Shown piece by piece: positions 46,670 through 57,667 of a stretch of 64,000 bases of DNA (positions within the stretch are counted from its first letter, which is position 1; every line of letters starts with the position of its first letter). The notes beneath the pieces were generated by a model. It was not told the DNA's origin. It saw nothing but the letters and a program-made list of their open reading frames with translations, and made no database searches. The position numbers and the translations under genes were made by a program. Origin of the DNA: Cyrtodaria siliqua. Lineage: Eukaryota > Mollusca > Bivalvia > Adapedonta > Hiatellidae. The stretch is from contig JAWPHD010001275.1 in NCBI GenBank assembly GCA_037043455.1, positions 62,001 through 126,000 on the forward strand, read 5' to 3'.

Positions 46670-47030
46670 TACTGAAAAGGGGATCCCTTGGAAGCACAAA
46701 AGGTGATCCCATGGAAGCAACAAACACAAACAAAAGATAAAAGTAACTGACCCAGATTTATTCAGTCTGTTTATAAGAGGTTATGCAAAGTGGAACACCT
46801 CTCACGCCTCCTAGCACCAGCTTAAGCGATATTCTACTTTAAAGTCAAAACGATTGGTTTTGATGATCCCAAAGGACCAGTAAGTAATAACAATACTGAT
46901 TTGTAGTCGGAGTAACATTTTACGGTCGCCACATATCACTAAACAAACGCTACTGTGATTGCCAGTAAATACTGAAAAGGGGATCCATTGGAAGCTACAA
47001 GCGCAAACAAGAGATACAAATATCGTAGGA
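46670..47030 (-). mobile_element. Tail C, head-to-tail dimer
   Basis: A first copy runs 46670-46971, beginning at the 3' end ACTGAAAAGGGGATCCCTTG. It is followed directly by the same terminus at 46972 (ATACTGAAAAGGGGATCCAT), of which only about 55 bases remain. The spacing is about 302 bp. The first copy starts with a short internal duplication (GGATCCCTTGGAAGC and TGATCCCATGGAAGC). The hairpin is partly decayed. Confidence 0.65.
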
Positions 47031-47559
47031 TGATGTCAATGTGTAAATAAAAATGCACAACGTTAGTAGTTGACGATGTCAATGCTCAGAATGTAAATGA
47101 TATGAAACAAAAAAATCCATCACGGGTATCCTTTTCAGATAGGGAAATTGCAACACTCGGTATAACTGTTTTAGTCGGAACCCCGGCAGAGTCTCGGTTT
47201 CAATCAAAAAAGTATACCTCGTGTTGGAATTCCCGATCTTCGCCGTATAAAAGATTCATTTAATCTGACACTGCTAAAGGTCAAGCAGATTTGGAGGGTG
47301 TGTGTTTGTTTTATCTGACACATCTTAGTGTCAAGAAGATTTAGGATAAATATAGTTTATACTCAAAAATTAGTATCTCATTTTAGTTAATACAATTGTT
47401 CCCACCTTAACCGCGCATACTTATTACTCAATATTGCTAAAATGATAATGCAAACTTAGGAATCCATCTCTATGAACTTCCATACTTCTGCTCCACAATA
47501 TAAATAATCTATCACATAACACGATCAAAGAGAAATTGATTTTGATACAGAAGGATATT
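47031..47559. other. No recognised feature
   Basis: AT-rich, with no long frame. The bases GCAGAGTCTCGGTTTCAATC near 47188 recall the tail B hairpin arm but lack its partner. Confidence 0.4.
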
Positions 47560-47960
47560 GCCTTATCTTAACATTTATTAGATACGGCAACGCAGTTAAC
47601 CACCAGGTTGCTGGTATTCCTGTGCGTACTTATTAGGTATTATTATTGTGGGTAAGTATTTGAGAAAGGCCGTTGCTAATGTTGTCAGAACATGCGGCCC
47701 GTCACATTTTCATTCTTTGCAAAAAGAAAAGAAAATGAAAAAATTAAATAAAACAATATGTTTAAACTCACTTATTGTGTACCTCTTGTCGCAAATTTGC
47801 TTTTATACTGTTATGAAAGCTATTTTAAGTTGGGAGAGTCACCTGCTTGCAAGAACATTATTGATGCGTTTAATACTACATCTCAGTATCTAGATAACAT
47901 ACTTTTGATAGTTCGTTCTTTGCTCATATGGTTACTAATATTTATGTTGTTTTTGGTTTC
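47560..47960 (+). pseudogene. Old PLE-A RT relic
   Basis: Fragments TFIRYGNAVNHQVAGIPV (motif-B side, about 47570-47630) and VPLVANLLLYCYESYFKL, followed by IIDAFNTTSQYLDNILLI (47770-47930). It aligns with the PLE-A region around motif B and YLDD, but reads YLDN, so a catalytic Asp is lost. It is separated by an insertion near 47640-47760 and is far more diverged than the other copies. Confidence 0.65.
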
Positions 47961-48689
47961 TGGTTGAAAATATCTTTTGAGTTTGCAAATGATTTCGGTA
48001 TTTTGTACTGTAATATCAAAATCAGTGTCATGATATCCCAACTCTAAGTGTAAAATAAAAGCGTTTTATTATTATTCCTGACACTGTTACACAATAATTG
48101 AAAGGTACAAGCCATCTTCCACACATGTTGCAATGCTTGAATCCTCCGCATTTACAATAAACATGTTTACACTAGGCACAGCTAGTGCTTTGACATTTTT
48201 AATTGTCGATGTAATAGCTCTTATGTGTGAGTTTTGCGTAATCAGTCTCTCGGAAATTAATACAAGTTTGTCAAATGTTCTCGTCTCCCTAGAGTCCTTT
48301 CATCCTCCTCGTCGCCATTTGAGGTGTTTGGAATAAAAACAAAATAACAAGTCCCACTATGCCTAGCCCACTTGCTCTGTTTGATACCAGCATGTATATA
48401 TTCTAGTGTTTCAAGGAAGTTTCATCTGTCAATTCACATCCAAGTATAGAATTGTTACAAATAAAGACGGTTTATTAATTTGAACCTAGGACGCTTCTTA
48501 CAAAACATATACTACTCCAGGGCACTTTACAGAGTTGTTCACAACCAAACACAAGAGCACTACCAAGCCTTATTTCCATGACTTCAAAAAGTCAGTCATT
48601 AAATTTATTATTTTCAATTGTTAATTAACTGAAACATTTGATGGAGAGTAGTTTTAGCCGACTAATTTACATGACTTTCCTTTTGATTG
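47961..48689. other. No recognised feature
   Basis: Frames under 70 codons only. No repeat or motif stands out. Confidence 0.45.
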
Positions 48690-49215
48690 ACAGTCCATCA
48701 AAAAACGAAGTTACAATGACATCTCAGAGGCAAGGTCTGTAACATCACAAACATAAAACAGTTGACAATAGGGCTACCGCCTTGGAATGGTCAGTGGCAA
48801 CCAATACCTCTTGGGGTGATGTTCCTCACTATTACATATTGTCACCCCAATAAAATGGGACAGGGTAAAGTAAATAAAAACATCCCTGCCGGACTATATC
48901 CTCTAACAAAATAAGCAGCATTATTGGGCAAAATAGATAAACACAAAGATGATCATGCATATATGAACACCGAAAAAGTCACAAAGCATTTATCCAATGA
49001 TATTGCAGCGGCAGGAGCAGGAAGCGATTAACCATTAGGAGCACGCCATGACAAAATTGAAAACAAGCACCAAACGTTACCACCCCGTTCAGGATTTAGG
49101 TAGAAGTCATCATAACAATATGAGGGATCGTTGCACAAAAAGGAAAGCATTGTGGATAACTGTAAATGGATCAACCGTTGATAGTCTTCCTAACACGTTT
49201 AGTAAAGATTGTATA
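48690..49215 (-). mobile_element. Ancient PLE-A 3' end
   Basis: Minus-strand PLE-A 3' UTR and last codons, heavily diverged. Recognisable blocks are GTTGACAATAGGGCTACCGC, AAATGGGACAGGGTAAAGTA, GGATTTAGGTAGAAGTCATC and TTTAGTAAAGATTGTAT. It is useful as an outgroup to the younger copies. Confidence 0.7.
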
Positions 49216-49334
49216 TTGGACTTTTAAACCTACCTTTAAGTGAAGTAATGGACCAATAAGTGACTGCACGTGTCACTTTCTAGATTGTTTAAACAGAGTA
49301 TATAAATTAGCGATGGACATACACGTGATTTACG

Positions 49335-49790
49335 TTTGAAGAAGCCAAAGTTCTTGGAAAAAATGCTTTAATTTGATAAGCCAGATTTGGGAAAGAGATG
49401 CTTTAATGTTAAGAAGCCGGAGTTGGGACAGAAATGCTTAATTTAGAGAAGCCAGAGTTAGGACAGAAATGCTTAATTTAGAGAAGCCAGAGTTAGGACG
49501 GAAATGCTTAATTTAGAGAAGCCAGAGTTGGGACAGAAATGCTTAATTTAGAGAAGCCAGAGTTGTGACAGAAATGCTTAATTTAGAGAAGCCATAATTG
49601 GGACAGAAATGCTTAATTTAGAGAACCCAGAGTTGTGAAAGAAATGATTTATAATTGGGATGTTAGAGTTGGGAAAGAAATGCTTTAATTTTTATAAGCA
49701 AGAGTTGGAAATGAAAATGTAGGCTTTAATGTTGAGAAACAAATGCTTTAATGTTTCGGAGCCAGAGTTGGGAATACACAGCTTTAATTT
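49335..49790 (+). repeat. 35-bp minisatellite
   Basis: About 12 units of AATGCTTAATTTAGAGAAGC plus CAGAGTTGGGACAGA. The central five (49433-49640) are almost identical at exactly 35 bp spacing. Outer units are diverged (GCTTTAATGTTGAGAA variants). Confidence 0.9.
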
Positions 49791-50379
49791 TAGATGCGAG
49801 AGTTTGAAAATAACTGTTTGATGAAGAGTATGAAGTTATATATCCATTAAATGATGACGTCACTTTATCGGTTTTTTATTTTGTTGCACCAATACCCAAA
49901 CACGGAGATATGCTTCCCGCTGTACTCTGTAACTTTTAATACAATTGCACAGATCCAGTGAAAGATATGCATTTGTAGCAGGTATTGCTATTAAATTTCG
50001 TGGCTGGAGTCGATAAATGACGAAGTTGTTAGTGACTTTTTCTAAAAAAAAGAAAGAGTATGATAATGGACCTTTGGAAACGGACTCTTTGTTGTGCATC
50101 TAAATATGCCGATAGTTCTGGTTTATTTTAATGTTTCTTGCTGTTGCAAAGAGATTTAGAATCTGTAACATTTACTCTATTTCTTCCATTTAATGTGAAA
50201 ACATCAACATGCAGAGAGTTCGGGTTTATTTAAATTACGCTTTTAAATGTTAATTGCTGTTGTTCATGAACGGTTGCAACCCGATATTTATTCTCTAATA
50301 CTTTTGTTTGATAACTTTAATTTATAATGCCTTTAAAGGTTCTGAGTATTGTTTAAACAACTTTAATATATGTGGTGTC
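49791..50379. other. Mostly unassigned; tail B stub inside
   Basis: At 50055-50083 only the last ~29 bases of tail B are present in minus orientation (GAGTATGATAATGGACCTTT then GGAAACGG). This is another extreme 5' truncation. The rest shows nothing recognisable. Confidence 0.6.
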
Positions 50380-50625
50380 TGCTTTTGAATTTAGTCTCTT
50401 GAATGTTACTTGTGATACGAAGGCTTCATAACCTCTGCTCCCGACTAAATTCCATTTTGTTTATTTTGCCCATTGGTTTCTCGTTGAGGGCAAAGCATTT
50501 TTGTTGGAACCTGGGACCATACGGTGCTGACCAATGGTGTGCAAAGATCCCATCGTCTAGTATTGATCGTATTCGGCGATTTCCAAATTCTCTCATTTCA
50601 TACACTTTTTACAAGCTGTAACGCT
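50380..50625 (+). mobile_element. Diverged tail B relative, sense strand
   Basis: Blocks ACTTGTGATACGAAGGCTTC, CTAAATTCCATTTTGTTTAT and GGGACCATACGG follow the order of the long tail B copies read in sense. It ends CGGCGATTTCCAAATTCTCT, TTTCATAC. The hairpin segment is missing, so this copy lost or never had it. Confidence 0.55.
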
Positions 50626-51390
50626 TATTTCTATTCTATTTCTTCCGTTTAATGTACACACATACTGTGTTAGAAGTGTAAAGCAGATTAATTATTTGTT
50701 GTTTTAAGTAGAATTAGTGCACGTTATCATTTTATTTGCTTGTTAAATCTGCCATACATGCAATTAAGACCAGAAACTCTTTAAATCATTGTCAGTTTTG
50801 GTGCTCAACACTATTATCTGGGTAAGTATGCATGATATACAAATTAAAGAACTTGAATAAGTGATGGAGTGTGTAATAAGTTGCAAATCTGGAAATATTT
50901 GTTATCAAAATTAGATAATCTATCATGTCATGCAATAATTCTCATACTTCTATTCCAGGCAATACATCTAATATGATGGAAGAGTTCTAGTGTCAATTTG
51001 TAAACAGTTGCATCATGTCCTGTAAAATGCAGTCTCAAAAGGTTTAACAACCAACATTACACATTCCTGATCTGCGTGTGACCTGAAACGTCGAATAACG
51101 TATACTTCAATGCGTTAAATATGAAGACATCAGCCTTCTCTGATAAGTACTCTGTACCTGCAACTAAATCACAGGACAATACACAGTGGTGAAGATAAGG
51201 TACCGACGTGAAACAGTCAGTAGGCAATACGACCTAGGGTTCGACCAAACATTCGTATGGACGAGGGTTCATGCACCGAAGCCACATTACCGAAACGCTA
51301 TAGCACGGTAAATCCGTAAAGCAATTTAAATAGTCAATGACTAGTACAGTACAAACATACAGATTGGTGAAAACATAAAACAAATACATA
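50626..51390. other. Mostly unassigned
   Basis: No gene is recognised. The stretch 51160-51240 (AAGGTACCGACGTGAAACAG, TCAGTAGGCAATACGACC) may be a very old minus-strand PLE-A 3' UTR. Confidence 0.4.
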
Positions 51391-52607
51391 TGTAGTACAA
51401 GTGAGTCTTTCACCAGATACCCAGGCAGATGTTATTGAAGCTTTTAATGACACCTCTCGGTATCTGGATGACATACTGAACATTGACAACCCTTTCTTTC
51501 CAACTATGGTTCATAATATTTATCCTAAAGAACTTCGGCTTAATAAAGAAAATATATCTGATAATAACGCTTCTTTTCTTGATTTAGATCTCTCGATTGA
51601 AAATGATAAAATAATTAGCAAAATCTATGACAAGAGAGATGATTTTAATTTTGACATTGTTAATTATCCCCACTTGGATGGGGATGTTCCCCGAGCAACT
51701 TCTTATGGGGTGTATCTGTCTCAACTTATTCGTTTTTCTAGAGCTTGTACTCGAGTTGAAGACTTTAATATTCGTAATCTGTGTATAACTAAAAAGTTAC
51801 TCAATCAGGGTTACCGTTACCATAAACTTCGTAAAACCTTTGCAAAATGTTATTATCGTAACCTTGATCTTCTTTCCAAATATAAATGTAATTTAAGGAC
51901 TCTTCTGCGACAAGGAATATCACAACCTGACTTCTATGGTGATGTAATTTATAAACTTCGTAAGATTCTTGGTCATGATCACTTTCATACTATCTTTGTT
52001 AAACTTGTTAACAAGTTTATCAAAAGAGGTTATGACCCTATCATTTTGCAACGTACTGCATGCTTGGTGGTGGACCCTTTTACAGTTCGCCACTATGCTT
52101 TCCTCTTTAATTGTACGATGACCGGACAGGCTGTGGACCCTATGATGACGCCTACCTAAAGCCCATTGGGACGGTGGCGTTTGATGTTTGTCCATGATCT
52201 TTCTTGTCGTGCCCTTAATGGTGTATTCTCTTACTGCTCTGGCTTCTGCCAAGTCATTGAGTACCTTCATTGTGGCTTTCTAGGCTATTGTTTTTTGTAT
52301 TATATTTACACGAGCATATTTGTGTTTTATTTATATTGCCTATTGATGCTGCCTTGTTGGTTAGAGTTTAGATCATGGCGGGGATTTCTTTATTTACAAT
52401 GTCCTGTTTTTATGGGATGACAGTAGGGTAAGTGTGAGGTTCCAAGGCGGTAGCCCTATTGTCAACCCTTTTGTGTTTGTGATGTCGTTTGTATTTTTTA
52501 TTACCTTTGCCTTTTCGTTTGTCTGTTTGCGTGTTTGTTTTTGTGTTTTGTGGTTGACTGTCGTCCTTGAATGCTGCTTTCCCTGTCCGATTTTTTCAAC
52601 CTTCTTT
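51391..52607 (+). mobile_element. PLE-A, best preserved copy, 5'-truncated
   Basis: The copy starts in the RT palm, just before SLSPDTQADVIEAF, and runs through an open C-terminal ORF and the 3' UTR to about 52607. The UTR is missing about 57 bp between AAGTGTGAGG and TTCCAAGGCGGTAG (52440). All other copies carry that block, from TTTGGTGCACCC to GCCACTGACC. The terminus is altered (CCGATTTTTTCAACCTTCTT). Confidence 0.88.
51401..52159 (+). CDS. PLE-A reverse transcriptase, C-terminal part (252 codons, partial)
   Basis: RNA-directed DNA polymerase fragment of a retroelement that I judge Penelope-like. Residues 21-24 are YLDD, the two catalytic aspartates of motif C. Then follow FLDLDLSIENDK (motif D/E region), KIYDKRDDFNFDIVNYPHLD, SYGVYLSQLIRFSRAC, the basic GYRYHKLRKTFAKCYYR stretch, DFYGDVIYKLRKILGHDHFH and RTACLVVDPFTVRHYA, ending MMTPT. 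The frame is open throughout. Motifs A and B are absent because the copy is 5'-truncated, so it cannot make an enzyme. The ATG is internal and probably not a real start. No GIY-YIG endonuclease follows. Confidence 0.82.
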   Translation: MSLSPDTQADVIEAFNDTSRYLDDILNIDNPFFPTMVHNIYPKELRLNKENISDNNASFLDLDLSIENDKIISKIYDKRDDFNFDIVNYPHLDGDVPRATSYGVYLSQLIRFSRACTRVEDFNIRNLCITKKLLNQGYRYHKLRKTFAKCYYRNLDLLSKYKCNLRTLLRQGISQPDFYGDVIYKLRKILGHDHFHTIFVKLVNKFIKRGYDPIILQRTACLVVDPFTVRHYAFLFNCTMTGQAVDPMMTPT

Positions 52608-52669
52608 GTAGCTGATGATGTCTCGAATGTGAATTGTATGGTCAACAGGGGTTGGCTGTGCATGATCAA

Positions 52670-52945
52670 CAAAATAGTATATGGCATGTCATGTTGCAAA
52701 ATGTCGATATGTTGATGTGGCATTGCTTCAAACTGATTCCACCAGGAATAATATATGGCACAGCATGATGCAAAGTGTCGATATGTTGATCAGGCATTGC
52801 TTCAGCATGATCCACCATGAATAGTATATGGAAGATCATGTTGCAAAGTGTCGATATGTTTGTGTGGCATTGCTTCAGCATGATTCCACCATGATAAGTA
52901 TATGGAAGATCATGTTGCAAAGTGTCGATATGTCGATCTGGCATG
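52670..52945 (+). repeat. 73-bp tandem repeat, four units
   Basis: GTCGATATGTTGATGTGGCA, TTGCTTCAGCATGATTCCAC, CATGAATAGTATATGGAAGA, TCATGTTGCAAAGT. Units begin at 52703, 52777, 52850 and 52923. The 92- and 109-codon minus-strand frames here are repeat artefacts. Confidence 0.9.
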
Positions 52946-53084
52946 TATTCAACGTTATTCTCAGATACATTGGTATGTTCGGCTTCTTCTGATTTACGAT
53001 CCGCATCGTGTGTATATATTTCAGTACTTCAGGTCAAATGTCGTGGAATAGCTTTCATGAACATTATTTATTTCTGTTTTATTT

Positions 53085-53415
53085 GTAGTTAAAGTCGCTG
53101 AAGCGGGTGCTAGGATGCGTGAGAGGTGTTGTACTCTAAATTAACTCTCATGAACAGACTCAATATTTTATTTTATATTTGTATTTTACTTTTATCTCTT
53201 TTATCTCATGTTTACTTACTGGTCCTTTGGGATCAACACGACCAATGTATGTGACTTAGACGTAGAATACTGCTTAAACCGGGGCTAGTGGCGTGAGCGG
53301 TGATGCTTCCTACATTACCTCTCATGAACAGATTCAATAAATCCGAGTCTGCTCCTTCATTATTTTTGTTTGTTTTGTTTGTTGCTTTCAAAAGATCTCC
53401 CTTATCAGTATGTAT
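53085..53415 (+). mobile_element. Tail C, two head-to-tail copies
   Basis: The first copy (53085-53212) is cut at both ends and its hairpin lacks the second arm. The second (53213-53415) starts TTACTGGTCCTTTGGGATCA and has the hairpin at 53329-53351 (CAGATTC/GAGTCTG, one G-U pair), ending near CTCCCTTATCAGTAT. Both are in sense orientation. Confidence 0.7.
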
Positions 53416-53825
53416 TGCCATTATATATATTTTTTTATGTTGAGTGACTGTTTAGAGAGTTCGTATTGTTCTTGTTCTTGTTATTATACGTTTCCGATGT
53501 ATGGTTTATATACACGCATATATGTGTTTCCCAGGCGATATAATGTCAACACCAATGCCTTCGTTTTCAAATGTTAACAGCTGTTTATTATGAAATGCTG
53601 TAGTTTCTTTATTTGTATCATTGTAAGATAATTCATCAGTTATATTAAACATAAATATAAAAGGATAAAAATTCACAGAAAACCCAAAAATACTCAAAAG
53701 GACTTAAAACATGGTGTTAAAGAGTGTGTTGGATTAATATCTTGTAAAGGATTTTCAATTTGTTTTCTTCGAATCGTAATGATAAAGCGTAAGTTTACAA
53801 ATATTATTTCTTACAGATTTTTGAT

Positions 53826-54056
53826 CTCTAATGGGATGAAGTAGTGAAAGTGTGAGGTTTCGTGCACCCTAGAACCTGGTTTAAACCCCCAGCGGCATTT
53901 TTTGCCACTGACCGTTCCAGGGCGGTAGAGCTACTGTCAACCATTTTTGTGTTTGTAACGTCATATGTATTTATTATTACTATTGCCATCCTTGTTTGTT
54001 TCTTTGCGTGTTTTTGAATTTACTGTGTGTTGTTCCTGTCCGACTTTAATACTTAC
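53826..54056 (+). mobile_element. PLE-A 3' UTR fragment, diverged
   Basis: GTGTGAGGTTTCGTGCACCC, GACCGTTCCAGGGCGGTAGA, ending TCCTGTCCGACTTTAATACT. Several small deletions; no coding part. Confidence 0.78.
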
Positions 54057-54295
54057 TTTTATTATCACAATATTGTTGTTTATGCCTTATGGCGGCCATA
54101 AAAAGTTTCAATAGTGAAATAATTAGTGCAGTTTGTGTTTACTTTATATAAAGACCTGTTGTGCCGAATGGCGAAAATCAATTGGAGTATATTTGTTATC
54201 AAAAATGATCTTTCAAGTGTATTTTCAAGATGCATTATTATAGATTCATATATAATATTGCCGTATAGCAAACACAATGATTTCAGTAAAAAACA

Positions 54296-55220
54296 ATGAT
54301 ATAAAATTCGGACAGGGAAAGTAGCATTCAATGACAACAGTCGACCACAAAACACGAAAACCAACACGCAAACAGACAAACGAGACGGCAAAGGTAAAGA
54401 AAAATGCAAACGACATCACAAACACAAAACGGTAGACACTAGGGATTCCGTCTTGGAACGGTCAGTGGCCACTGGGTCTTTAAACCAGGTTCTAGGGTGC
54501 ACGAAACCTCACACTAACCCTATTATCATCCCAATTAAACGGGACGGTGTAAATAAAGAAATCCCCGCCATGTAATATTCTCCAACCAACAAGGCAGCGT
54601 TAAAAGGCAATATAAGTAAAACACATAGATGCTCGTCTATATATAAATACAAAAAAAAGCATAGAAAGCTACAGTGAAGGTACTCGATCACTTGGCAGAA
54701 GCCAGAGCAACAAGAGAATAAACCATTGAGGGCACGACAAGACAAGACCGCGGATAAACATCAAACGCCACCGTCCTAATGGGCTTTAGGTAGGCGTCAT
54801 CATAGGTTCTACAGCCTGTCCTGTCATCGTATAATTAAAGAGGAAAGCGTAGTGGCGAACTGTAAAATGGTCCACCACCAAGCATGCAGTACGTTGCAAA
54901 ATGATAGGGTCATAACCTCTTTTGATAAACCTTTTAACAAGTTTAACAAAGATAGTATGAAAGTTATCATGACCAAGAATCTTACGAAGTTTGTAAATCA
55001 CTTCACCATAGAAGTCAGGTTGTGACAGTCCTTGTCGCAGAAGAGTCCTTAAATTACTTTTATATTTGGAAATAAGATCAGGGTTACGACAATAAAGTTT
55101 TGCCAAGGTTTTACGAAGTTTATGGTAACGGTAACCCTGACGGAGTAGCTTTTTAGTTATACAAAGATTACGAATATTAAAGTACAAGCTCTTGAAAAAC
55201 GAATAAGTTGAGACACATAA
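54296..55220 (-). mobile_element. PLE-A 3' segment, minus, of an inverted copy
   Basis: 3' terminus at about 54296 (ATAAAATTCGGACAGGG), a full 3' UTR, then antisense codons back to VSQLIRFSRACT at about 55220, where the sequence abruptly changes strand. The joined plus-strand piece (55221 onward) is an upstream part of the same element. This is the arrangement expected from twin priming or template switching. Confidence 0.85.
54786..55220 (-). pseudogene. PLE-A RT C-terminal fragment
   Basis: The minus frame reads YFNIRNLCITKKLLRQGYRY, then HKLRKTLAKLYCRNPDLISK, then DFYGEVIYKLRKILGH, to MMTPT. The polymerase motifs lie upstream and are not in this segment. A small deletion removes about 6 codons after FSRACT (RVEDFN missing or shortened). 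The frame extends past 55220 into the inverted piece as an artefact. Confidence 0.8.
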
Positions 55221-56210
55221 TGCCCGTTTTATTTCAATTCTAGTTCTTGCACCACTATAAATATCTCCAAACATTTAACATCTTGTCATACTGCCGTTAA
55301 AGATCACATTAAACAATATTGTGCTAAAGCTTATGAAAACTCTGGGATTGATTTATTTTATCTTCAAGTACTTATGATTTTTCTACACTATATACAACTT
55401 TACCTCCCAACCTTATCAAAGAAAAGCTTATTGCTCTTTTTCAAAAAACGTTTGCTAGGGAAAATACTACATTTTTGGCCTGTAACACTATTAAAGCGTT
55501 TTATACTAACGGCAGTTTTTGGACAATTACACTATGTGGACTTGCTATAGAGTTTGTGAATCACTTATTTTTCTGTTGGATAATATTTTCATCAGGTACC
55601 GTTTATAGACAAATTGTTGGTATTCCTATGGGTATGAACTGTGAACCCATTGTCGCAAAGTTGTTATTATGTTGCTATGAAAAATATTTCATTTTGAGTC
55701 TTTCACCAGATACCCAGGGAGATGTTATTGAAGCCTTTAATGACCTCTCAGTATCTGGAAGACATACTGACCTTGATATAGTAATAGATACTCGTAAAGA
55801 ATGTGAGTGTAATACATTAACCTTTTGCTATGCTCCAGCAGGTCATCTCATTTTATTTTGATATTGTAGATACACGTATTCGGGATCTGTTTCTAAAGGT
55901 CCTAAGTACACATTACGTGGTCCCGCCTTATTCCATACCATATATTAGTCGGATGTTTTAAAGGATATTTCGACAATAATGTTTAAACGTATTTTTTATT
56001 AAAAAATAATCGATAACATGTTTAAACATGTTTAAAACGACATAATAAATGTTTTAAGTTTACAGTATGCAAACGTTTTAAGCCAAATAAGGTTTTATTT
56101 TATACCCCAGCCAACCCCGTTTTCTTTAAGACTGGATTGGATGGGGTATGCAATGTAATACTCGGACCATGTAATGGATTACCTTTAATTATTGATTTTA
56201 ATGCATGTCG
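55221..56210 (+). pseudogene. PLE-A 5' segment, plus, rearranged, with MITE D
   Basis: From 55222: RFISN-like codons, SCTTINISK, then FARENTTFLACNTIKAFYTN. Motif B, IVGIPMGMNCEPIVAK, is near 55615-55665, followed by SLSPDTQGDVIEAF. At about 55760, inside the YLDD codons, it jumps to an N-terminal domain: DIVIDTRKECECNTLTFCYA, PAGH, IVDTRIRDLFLK. MITE D (55911-56176) follows, then GLPLIIDFNACR. The RT-then-N-terminal order is opposite to the expected order, so two copies were joined. One A is missing before GGTCCTAAGTAC, shifting the GPKYT codons. The 61529 copy has the same fault. Confidence 0.75.
55911..56176 (+). mobile_element. MITE D, complete copy
   Basis: 266 bp, TIRs CATTACGTGGTCC (55911-55923) and GGACCATGTAATG (56164-56176). 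It has an inner stem TACCCCAGCCAACCC against GGATTGGATGGGGTA and internal repeats of ATGTTTAAAC. It interrupts the PLE-A N-terminal ORF between GPKYT and NGLPLIIDFN. Confidence 0.8.
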
Positions 56211-56512
56211 TTCATGGCGGGGATTTCTTTATTTACACTGTCCTGTTTTAATGGGATGACAGTAGGGTAAGTGTGAGGTTTGGTGCTCCCTAGAACCGGT
56301 TTAAACACCCCCCACCCCCAATGGCCTACTTTGCCACTTAACGTTCCAAGGCGGTAGCCCTATTGTCAACCCTTTTGTGTTTGTGATGTTGTTTGCATTT
56401 TACTATTACTTTTGCCTTCTTGTTTGTCTGTTTGCGTGTTTGTTTCTGTGTTTTGTGGTTGACTGTCCTCCTTGAATGCTACTTTCCCTATCCGATCTTT
56501 TTATATTTCTTT
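56211..56512 (+). mobile_element. PLE-A 3' UTR insertion
   Basis: It starts at CATGGCGGGGATTTCTTTAT and ends TTTTTATATTTCTT at 56512. It is close to the family consensus, apart from a C-rich expansion near 56310. It is inserted in older PLE-A sequence. Confidence 0.85.
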
Positions 56513-57150
56513 GTATTCGTGTTGAGGACTTTAATATTCGTAATATTTGTACTAAAAAGCCACTACAGCAGAGCTACCGTTGCCATAAATTTCGAAATTT
56601 GATTATCTTTACTCTGGTCTAATTTTAAAATACCAAAGTTAATTAAGAACTCTTCTGCGATAAGGGCTATCACAGCCTGACTTATATGGTGATGTGATTT
56701 ACAAACTTCGTAAGATCCTTGATCAAGTCTTTATTAAACTTGTTAAAAAGTTTATCAAAATGGGTTTTGACCTATTATTTTGCAACGCACTGCATTTTTA
56801 GTGGTGGACCCATTTATAGTTCGCCACTATGCTTTCCTCTTTGAAAGTGCGATTACCGGACAGATTGTGGATCCTATGATGACGACTACCTAACTACTTA
56901 AAGGACCGTAGAGTTTGATGTTTGGCTTTAATCTTGTCTTGTCGTACCCTTAACGGTTTATCCTCTTGTTGCTCTGGCTTCTTCCATAGCAAAGAGTACT
57001 TACTTTGCGGCTTGTATGGCTTTAGTTTTATATTATATATACATAAATGTGTTTTACTTACATTGCCTATTAATGCTGCCTTGTATGTTCGAGATTATAA
57101 CCTGGCGGTATATATTTATTGACACTGTCCCGTTTATTGGGATGACAATA
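56513..57150 (+). pseudogene. Diverged PLE-A C-terminus and 3' UTR
   Basis: RVEDFNIRN-like codons at 56515, a decayed GYRYHKLRK region, YGDVIYKLRKIL near 56690 (shortened after IL), then LVKKFIKMGFDLLFCNALHF with a frameshift and TVRHYA-like codons, to MMTTT at 56890. The 3' UTR runs to GGGATGACAATAG at about 57150. It is older than its neighbours. Confidence 0.72.
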
Positions 57151-57318
57151 GACTATTAATTTTATGAATATTGAGTTCTGCTCAACCCGGGGCTAGAGGA
57201 CGTGAGCGGTAGCTAGCATATTCACAACGGTTCATGAACAGTCTCAATCAAACCGAGACTGCAATATTTTGTATGTGTCGTGTTCGGTCGTTTCCAAAGG
57301 TCCATTATCATACTCTTT
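57151..57318 (+). mobile_element. Tail B, sense strand
   Basis: The order is TTGAGTTCTGCTCAA stem, GGGGCTAGAGGACGTGAGCG, and hairpin 57239-57261 (CAGTCTC/GAGACTG, loop AATCAAACC), ending GGTCCATTATCATACTCTTT. The second stem has decayed on one side. Confidence 0.8.
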
Positions 57319-57667
57319 TAAGAGTTAAATAGATTTTGCTAACATGTCATATTATTCTTAATACATAATAAGACAAAATAAAACGCAATAAGATTTTCAA
57401 AGTTTACATAGGGCATTGATAGCATTGCTTAACTATGTTTTCAATGTGTCCAGTTACATTAAACGGACGTGCGGCAATCATGATTGTTCAAAACGCGCGA
57501 CGTCCGGTTAGTACTTTATTTTATATAAATTTCATATATAAATCATAATTGAAAGTCATTGGAATAGTTCAACACAATCCATCGGGTCCTCCGACAAACA
57601 AAAGAAGTGTGCAAATTAATCATCGTGCGACCTATTATTAATATACTCAGACACCAACAGTAGGTCT

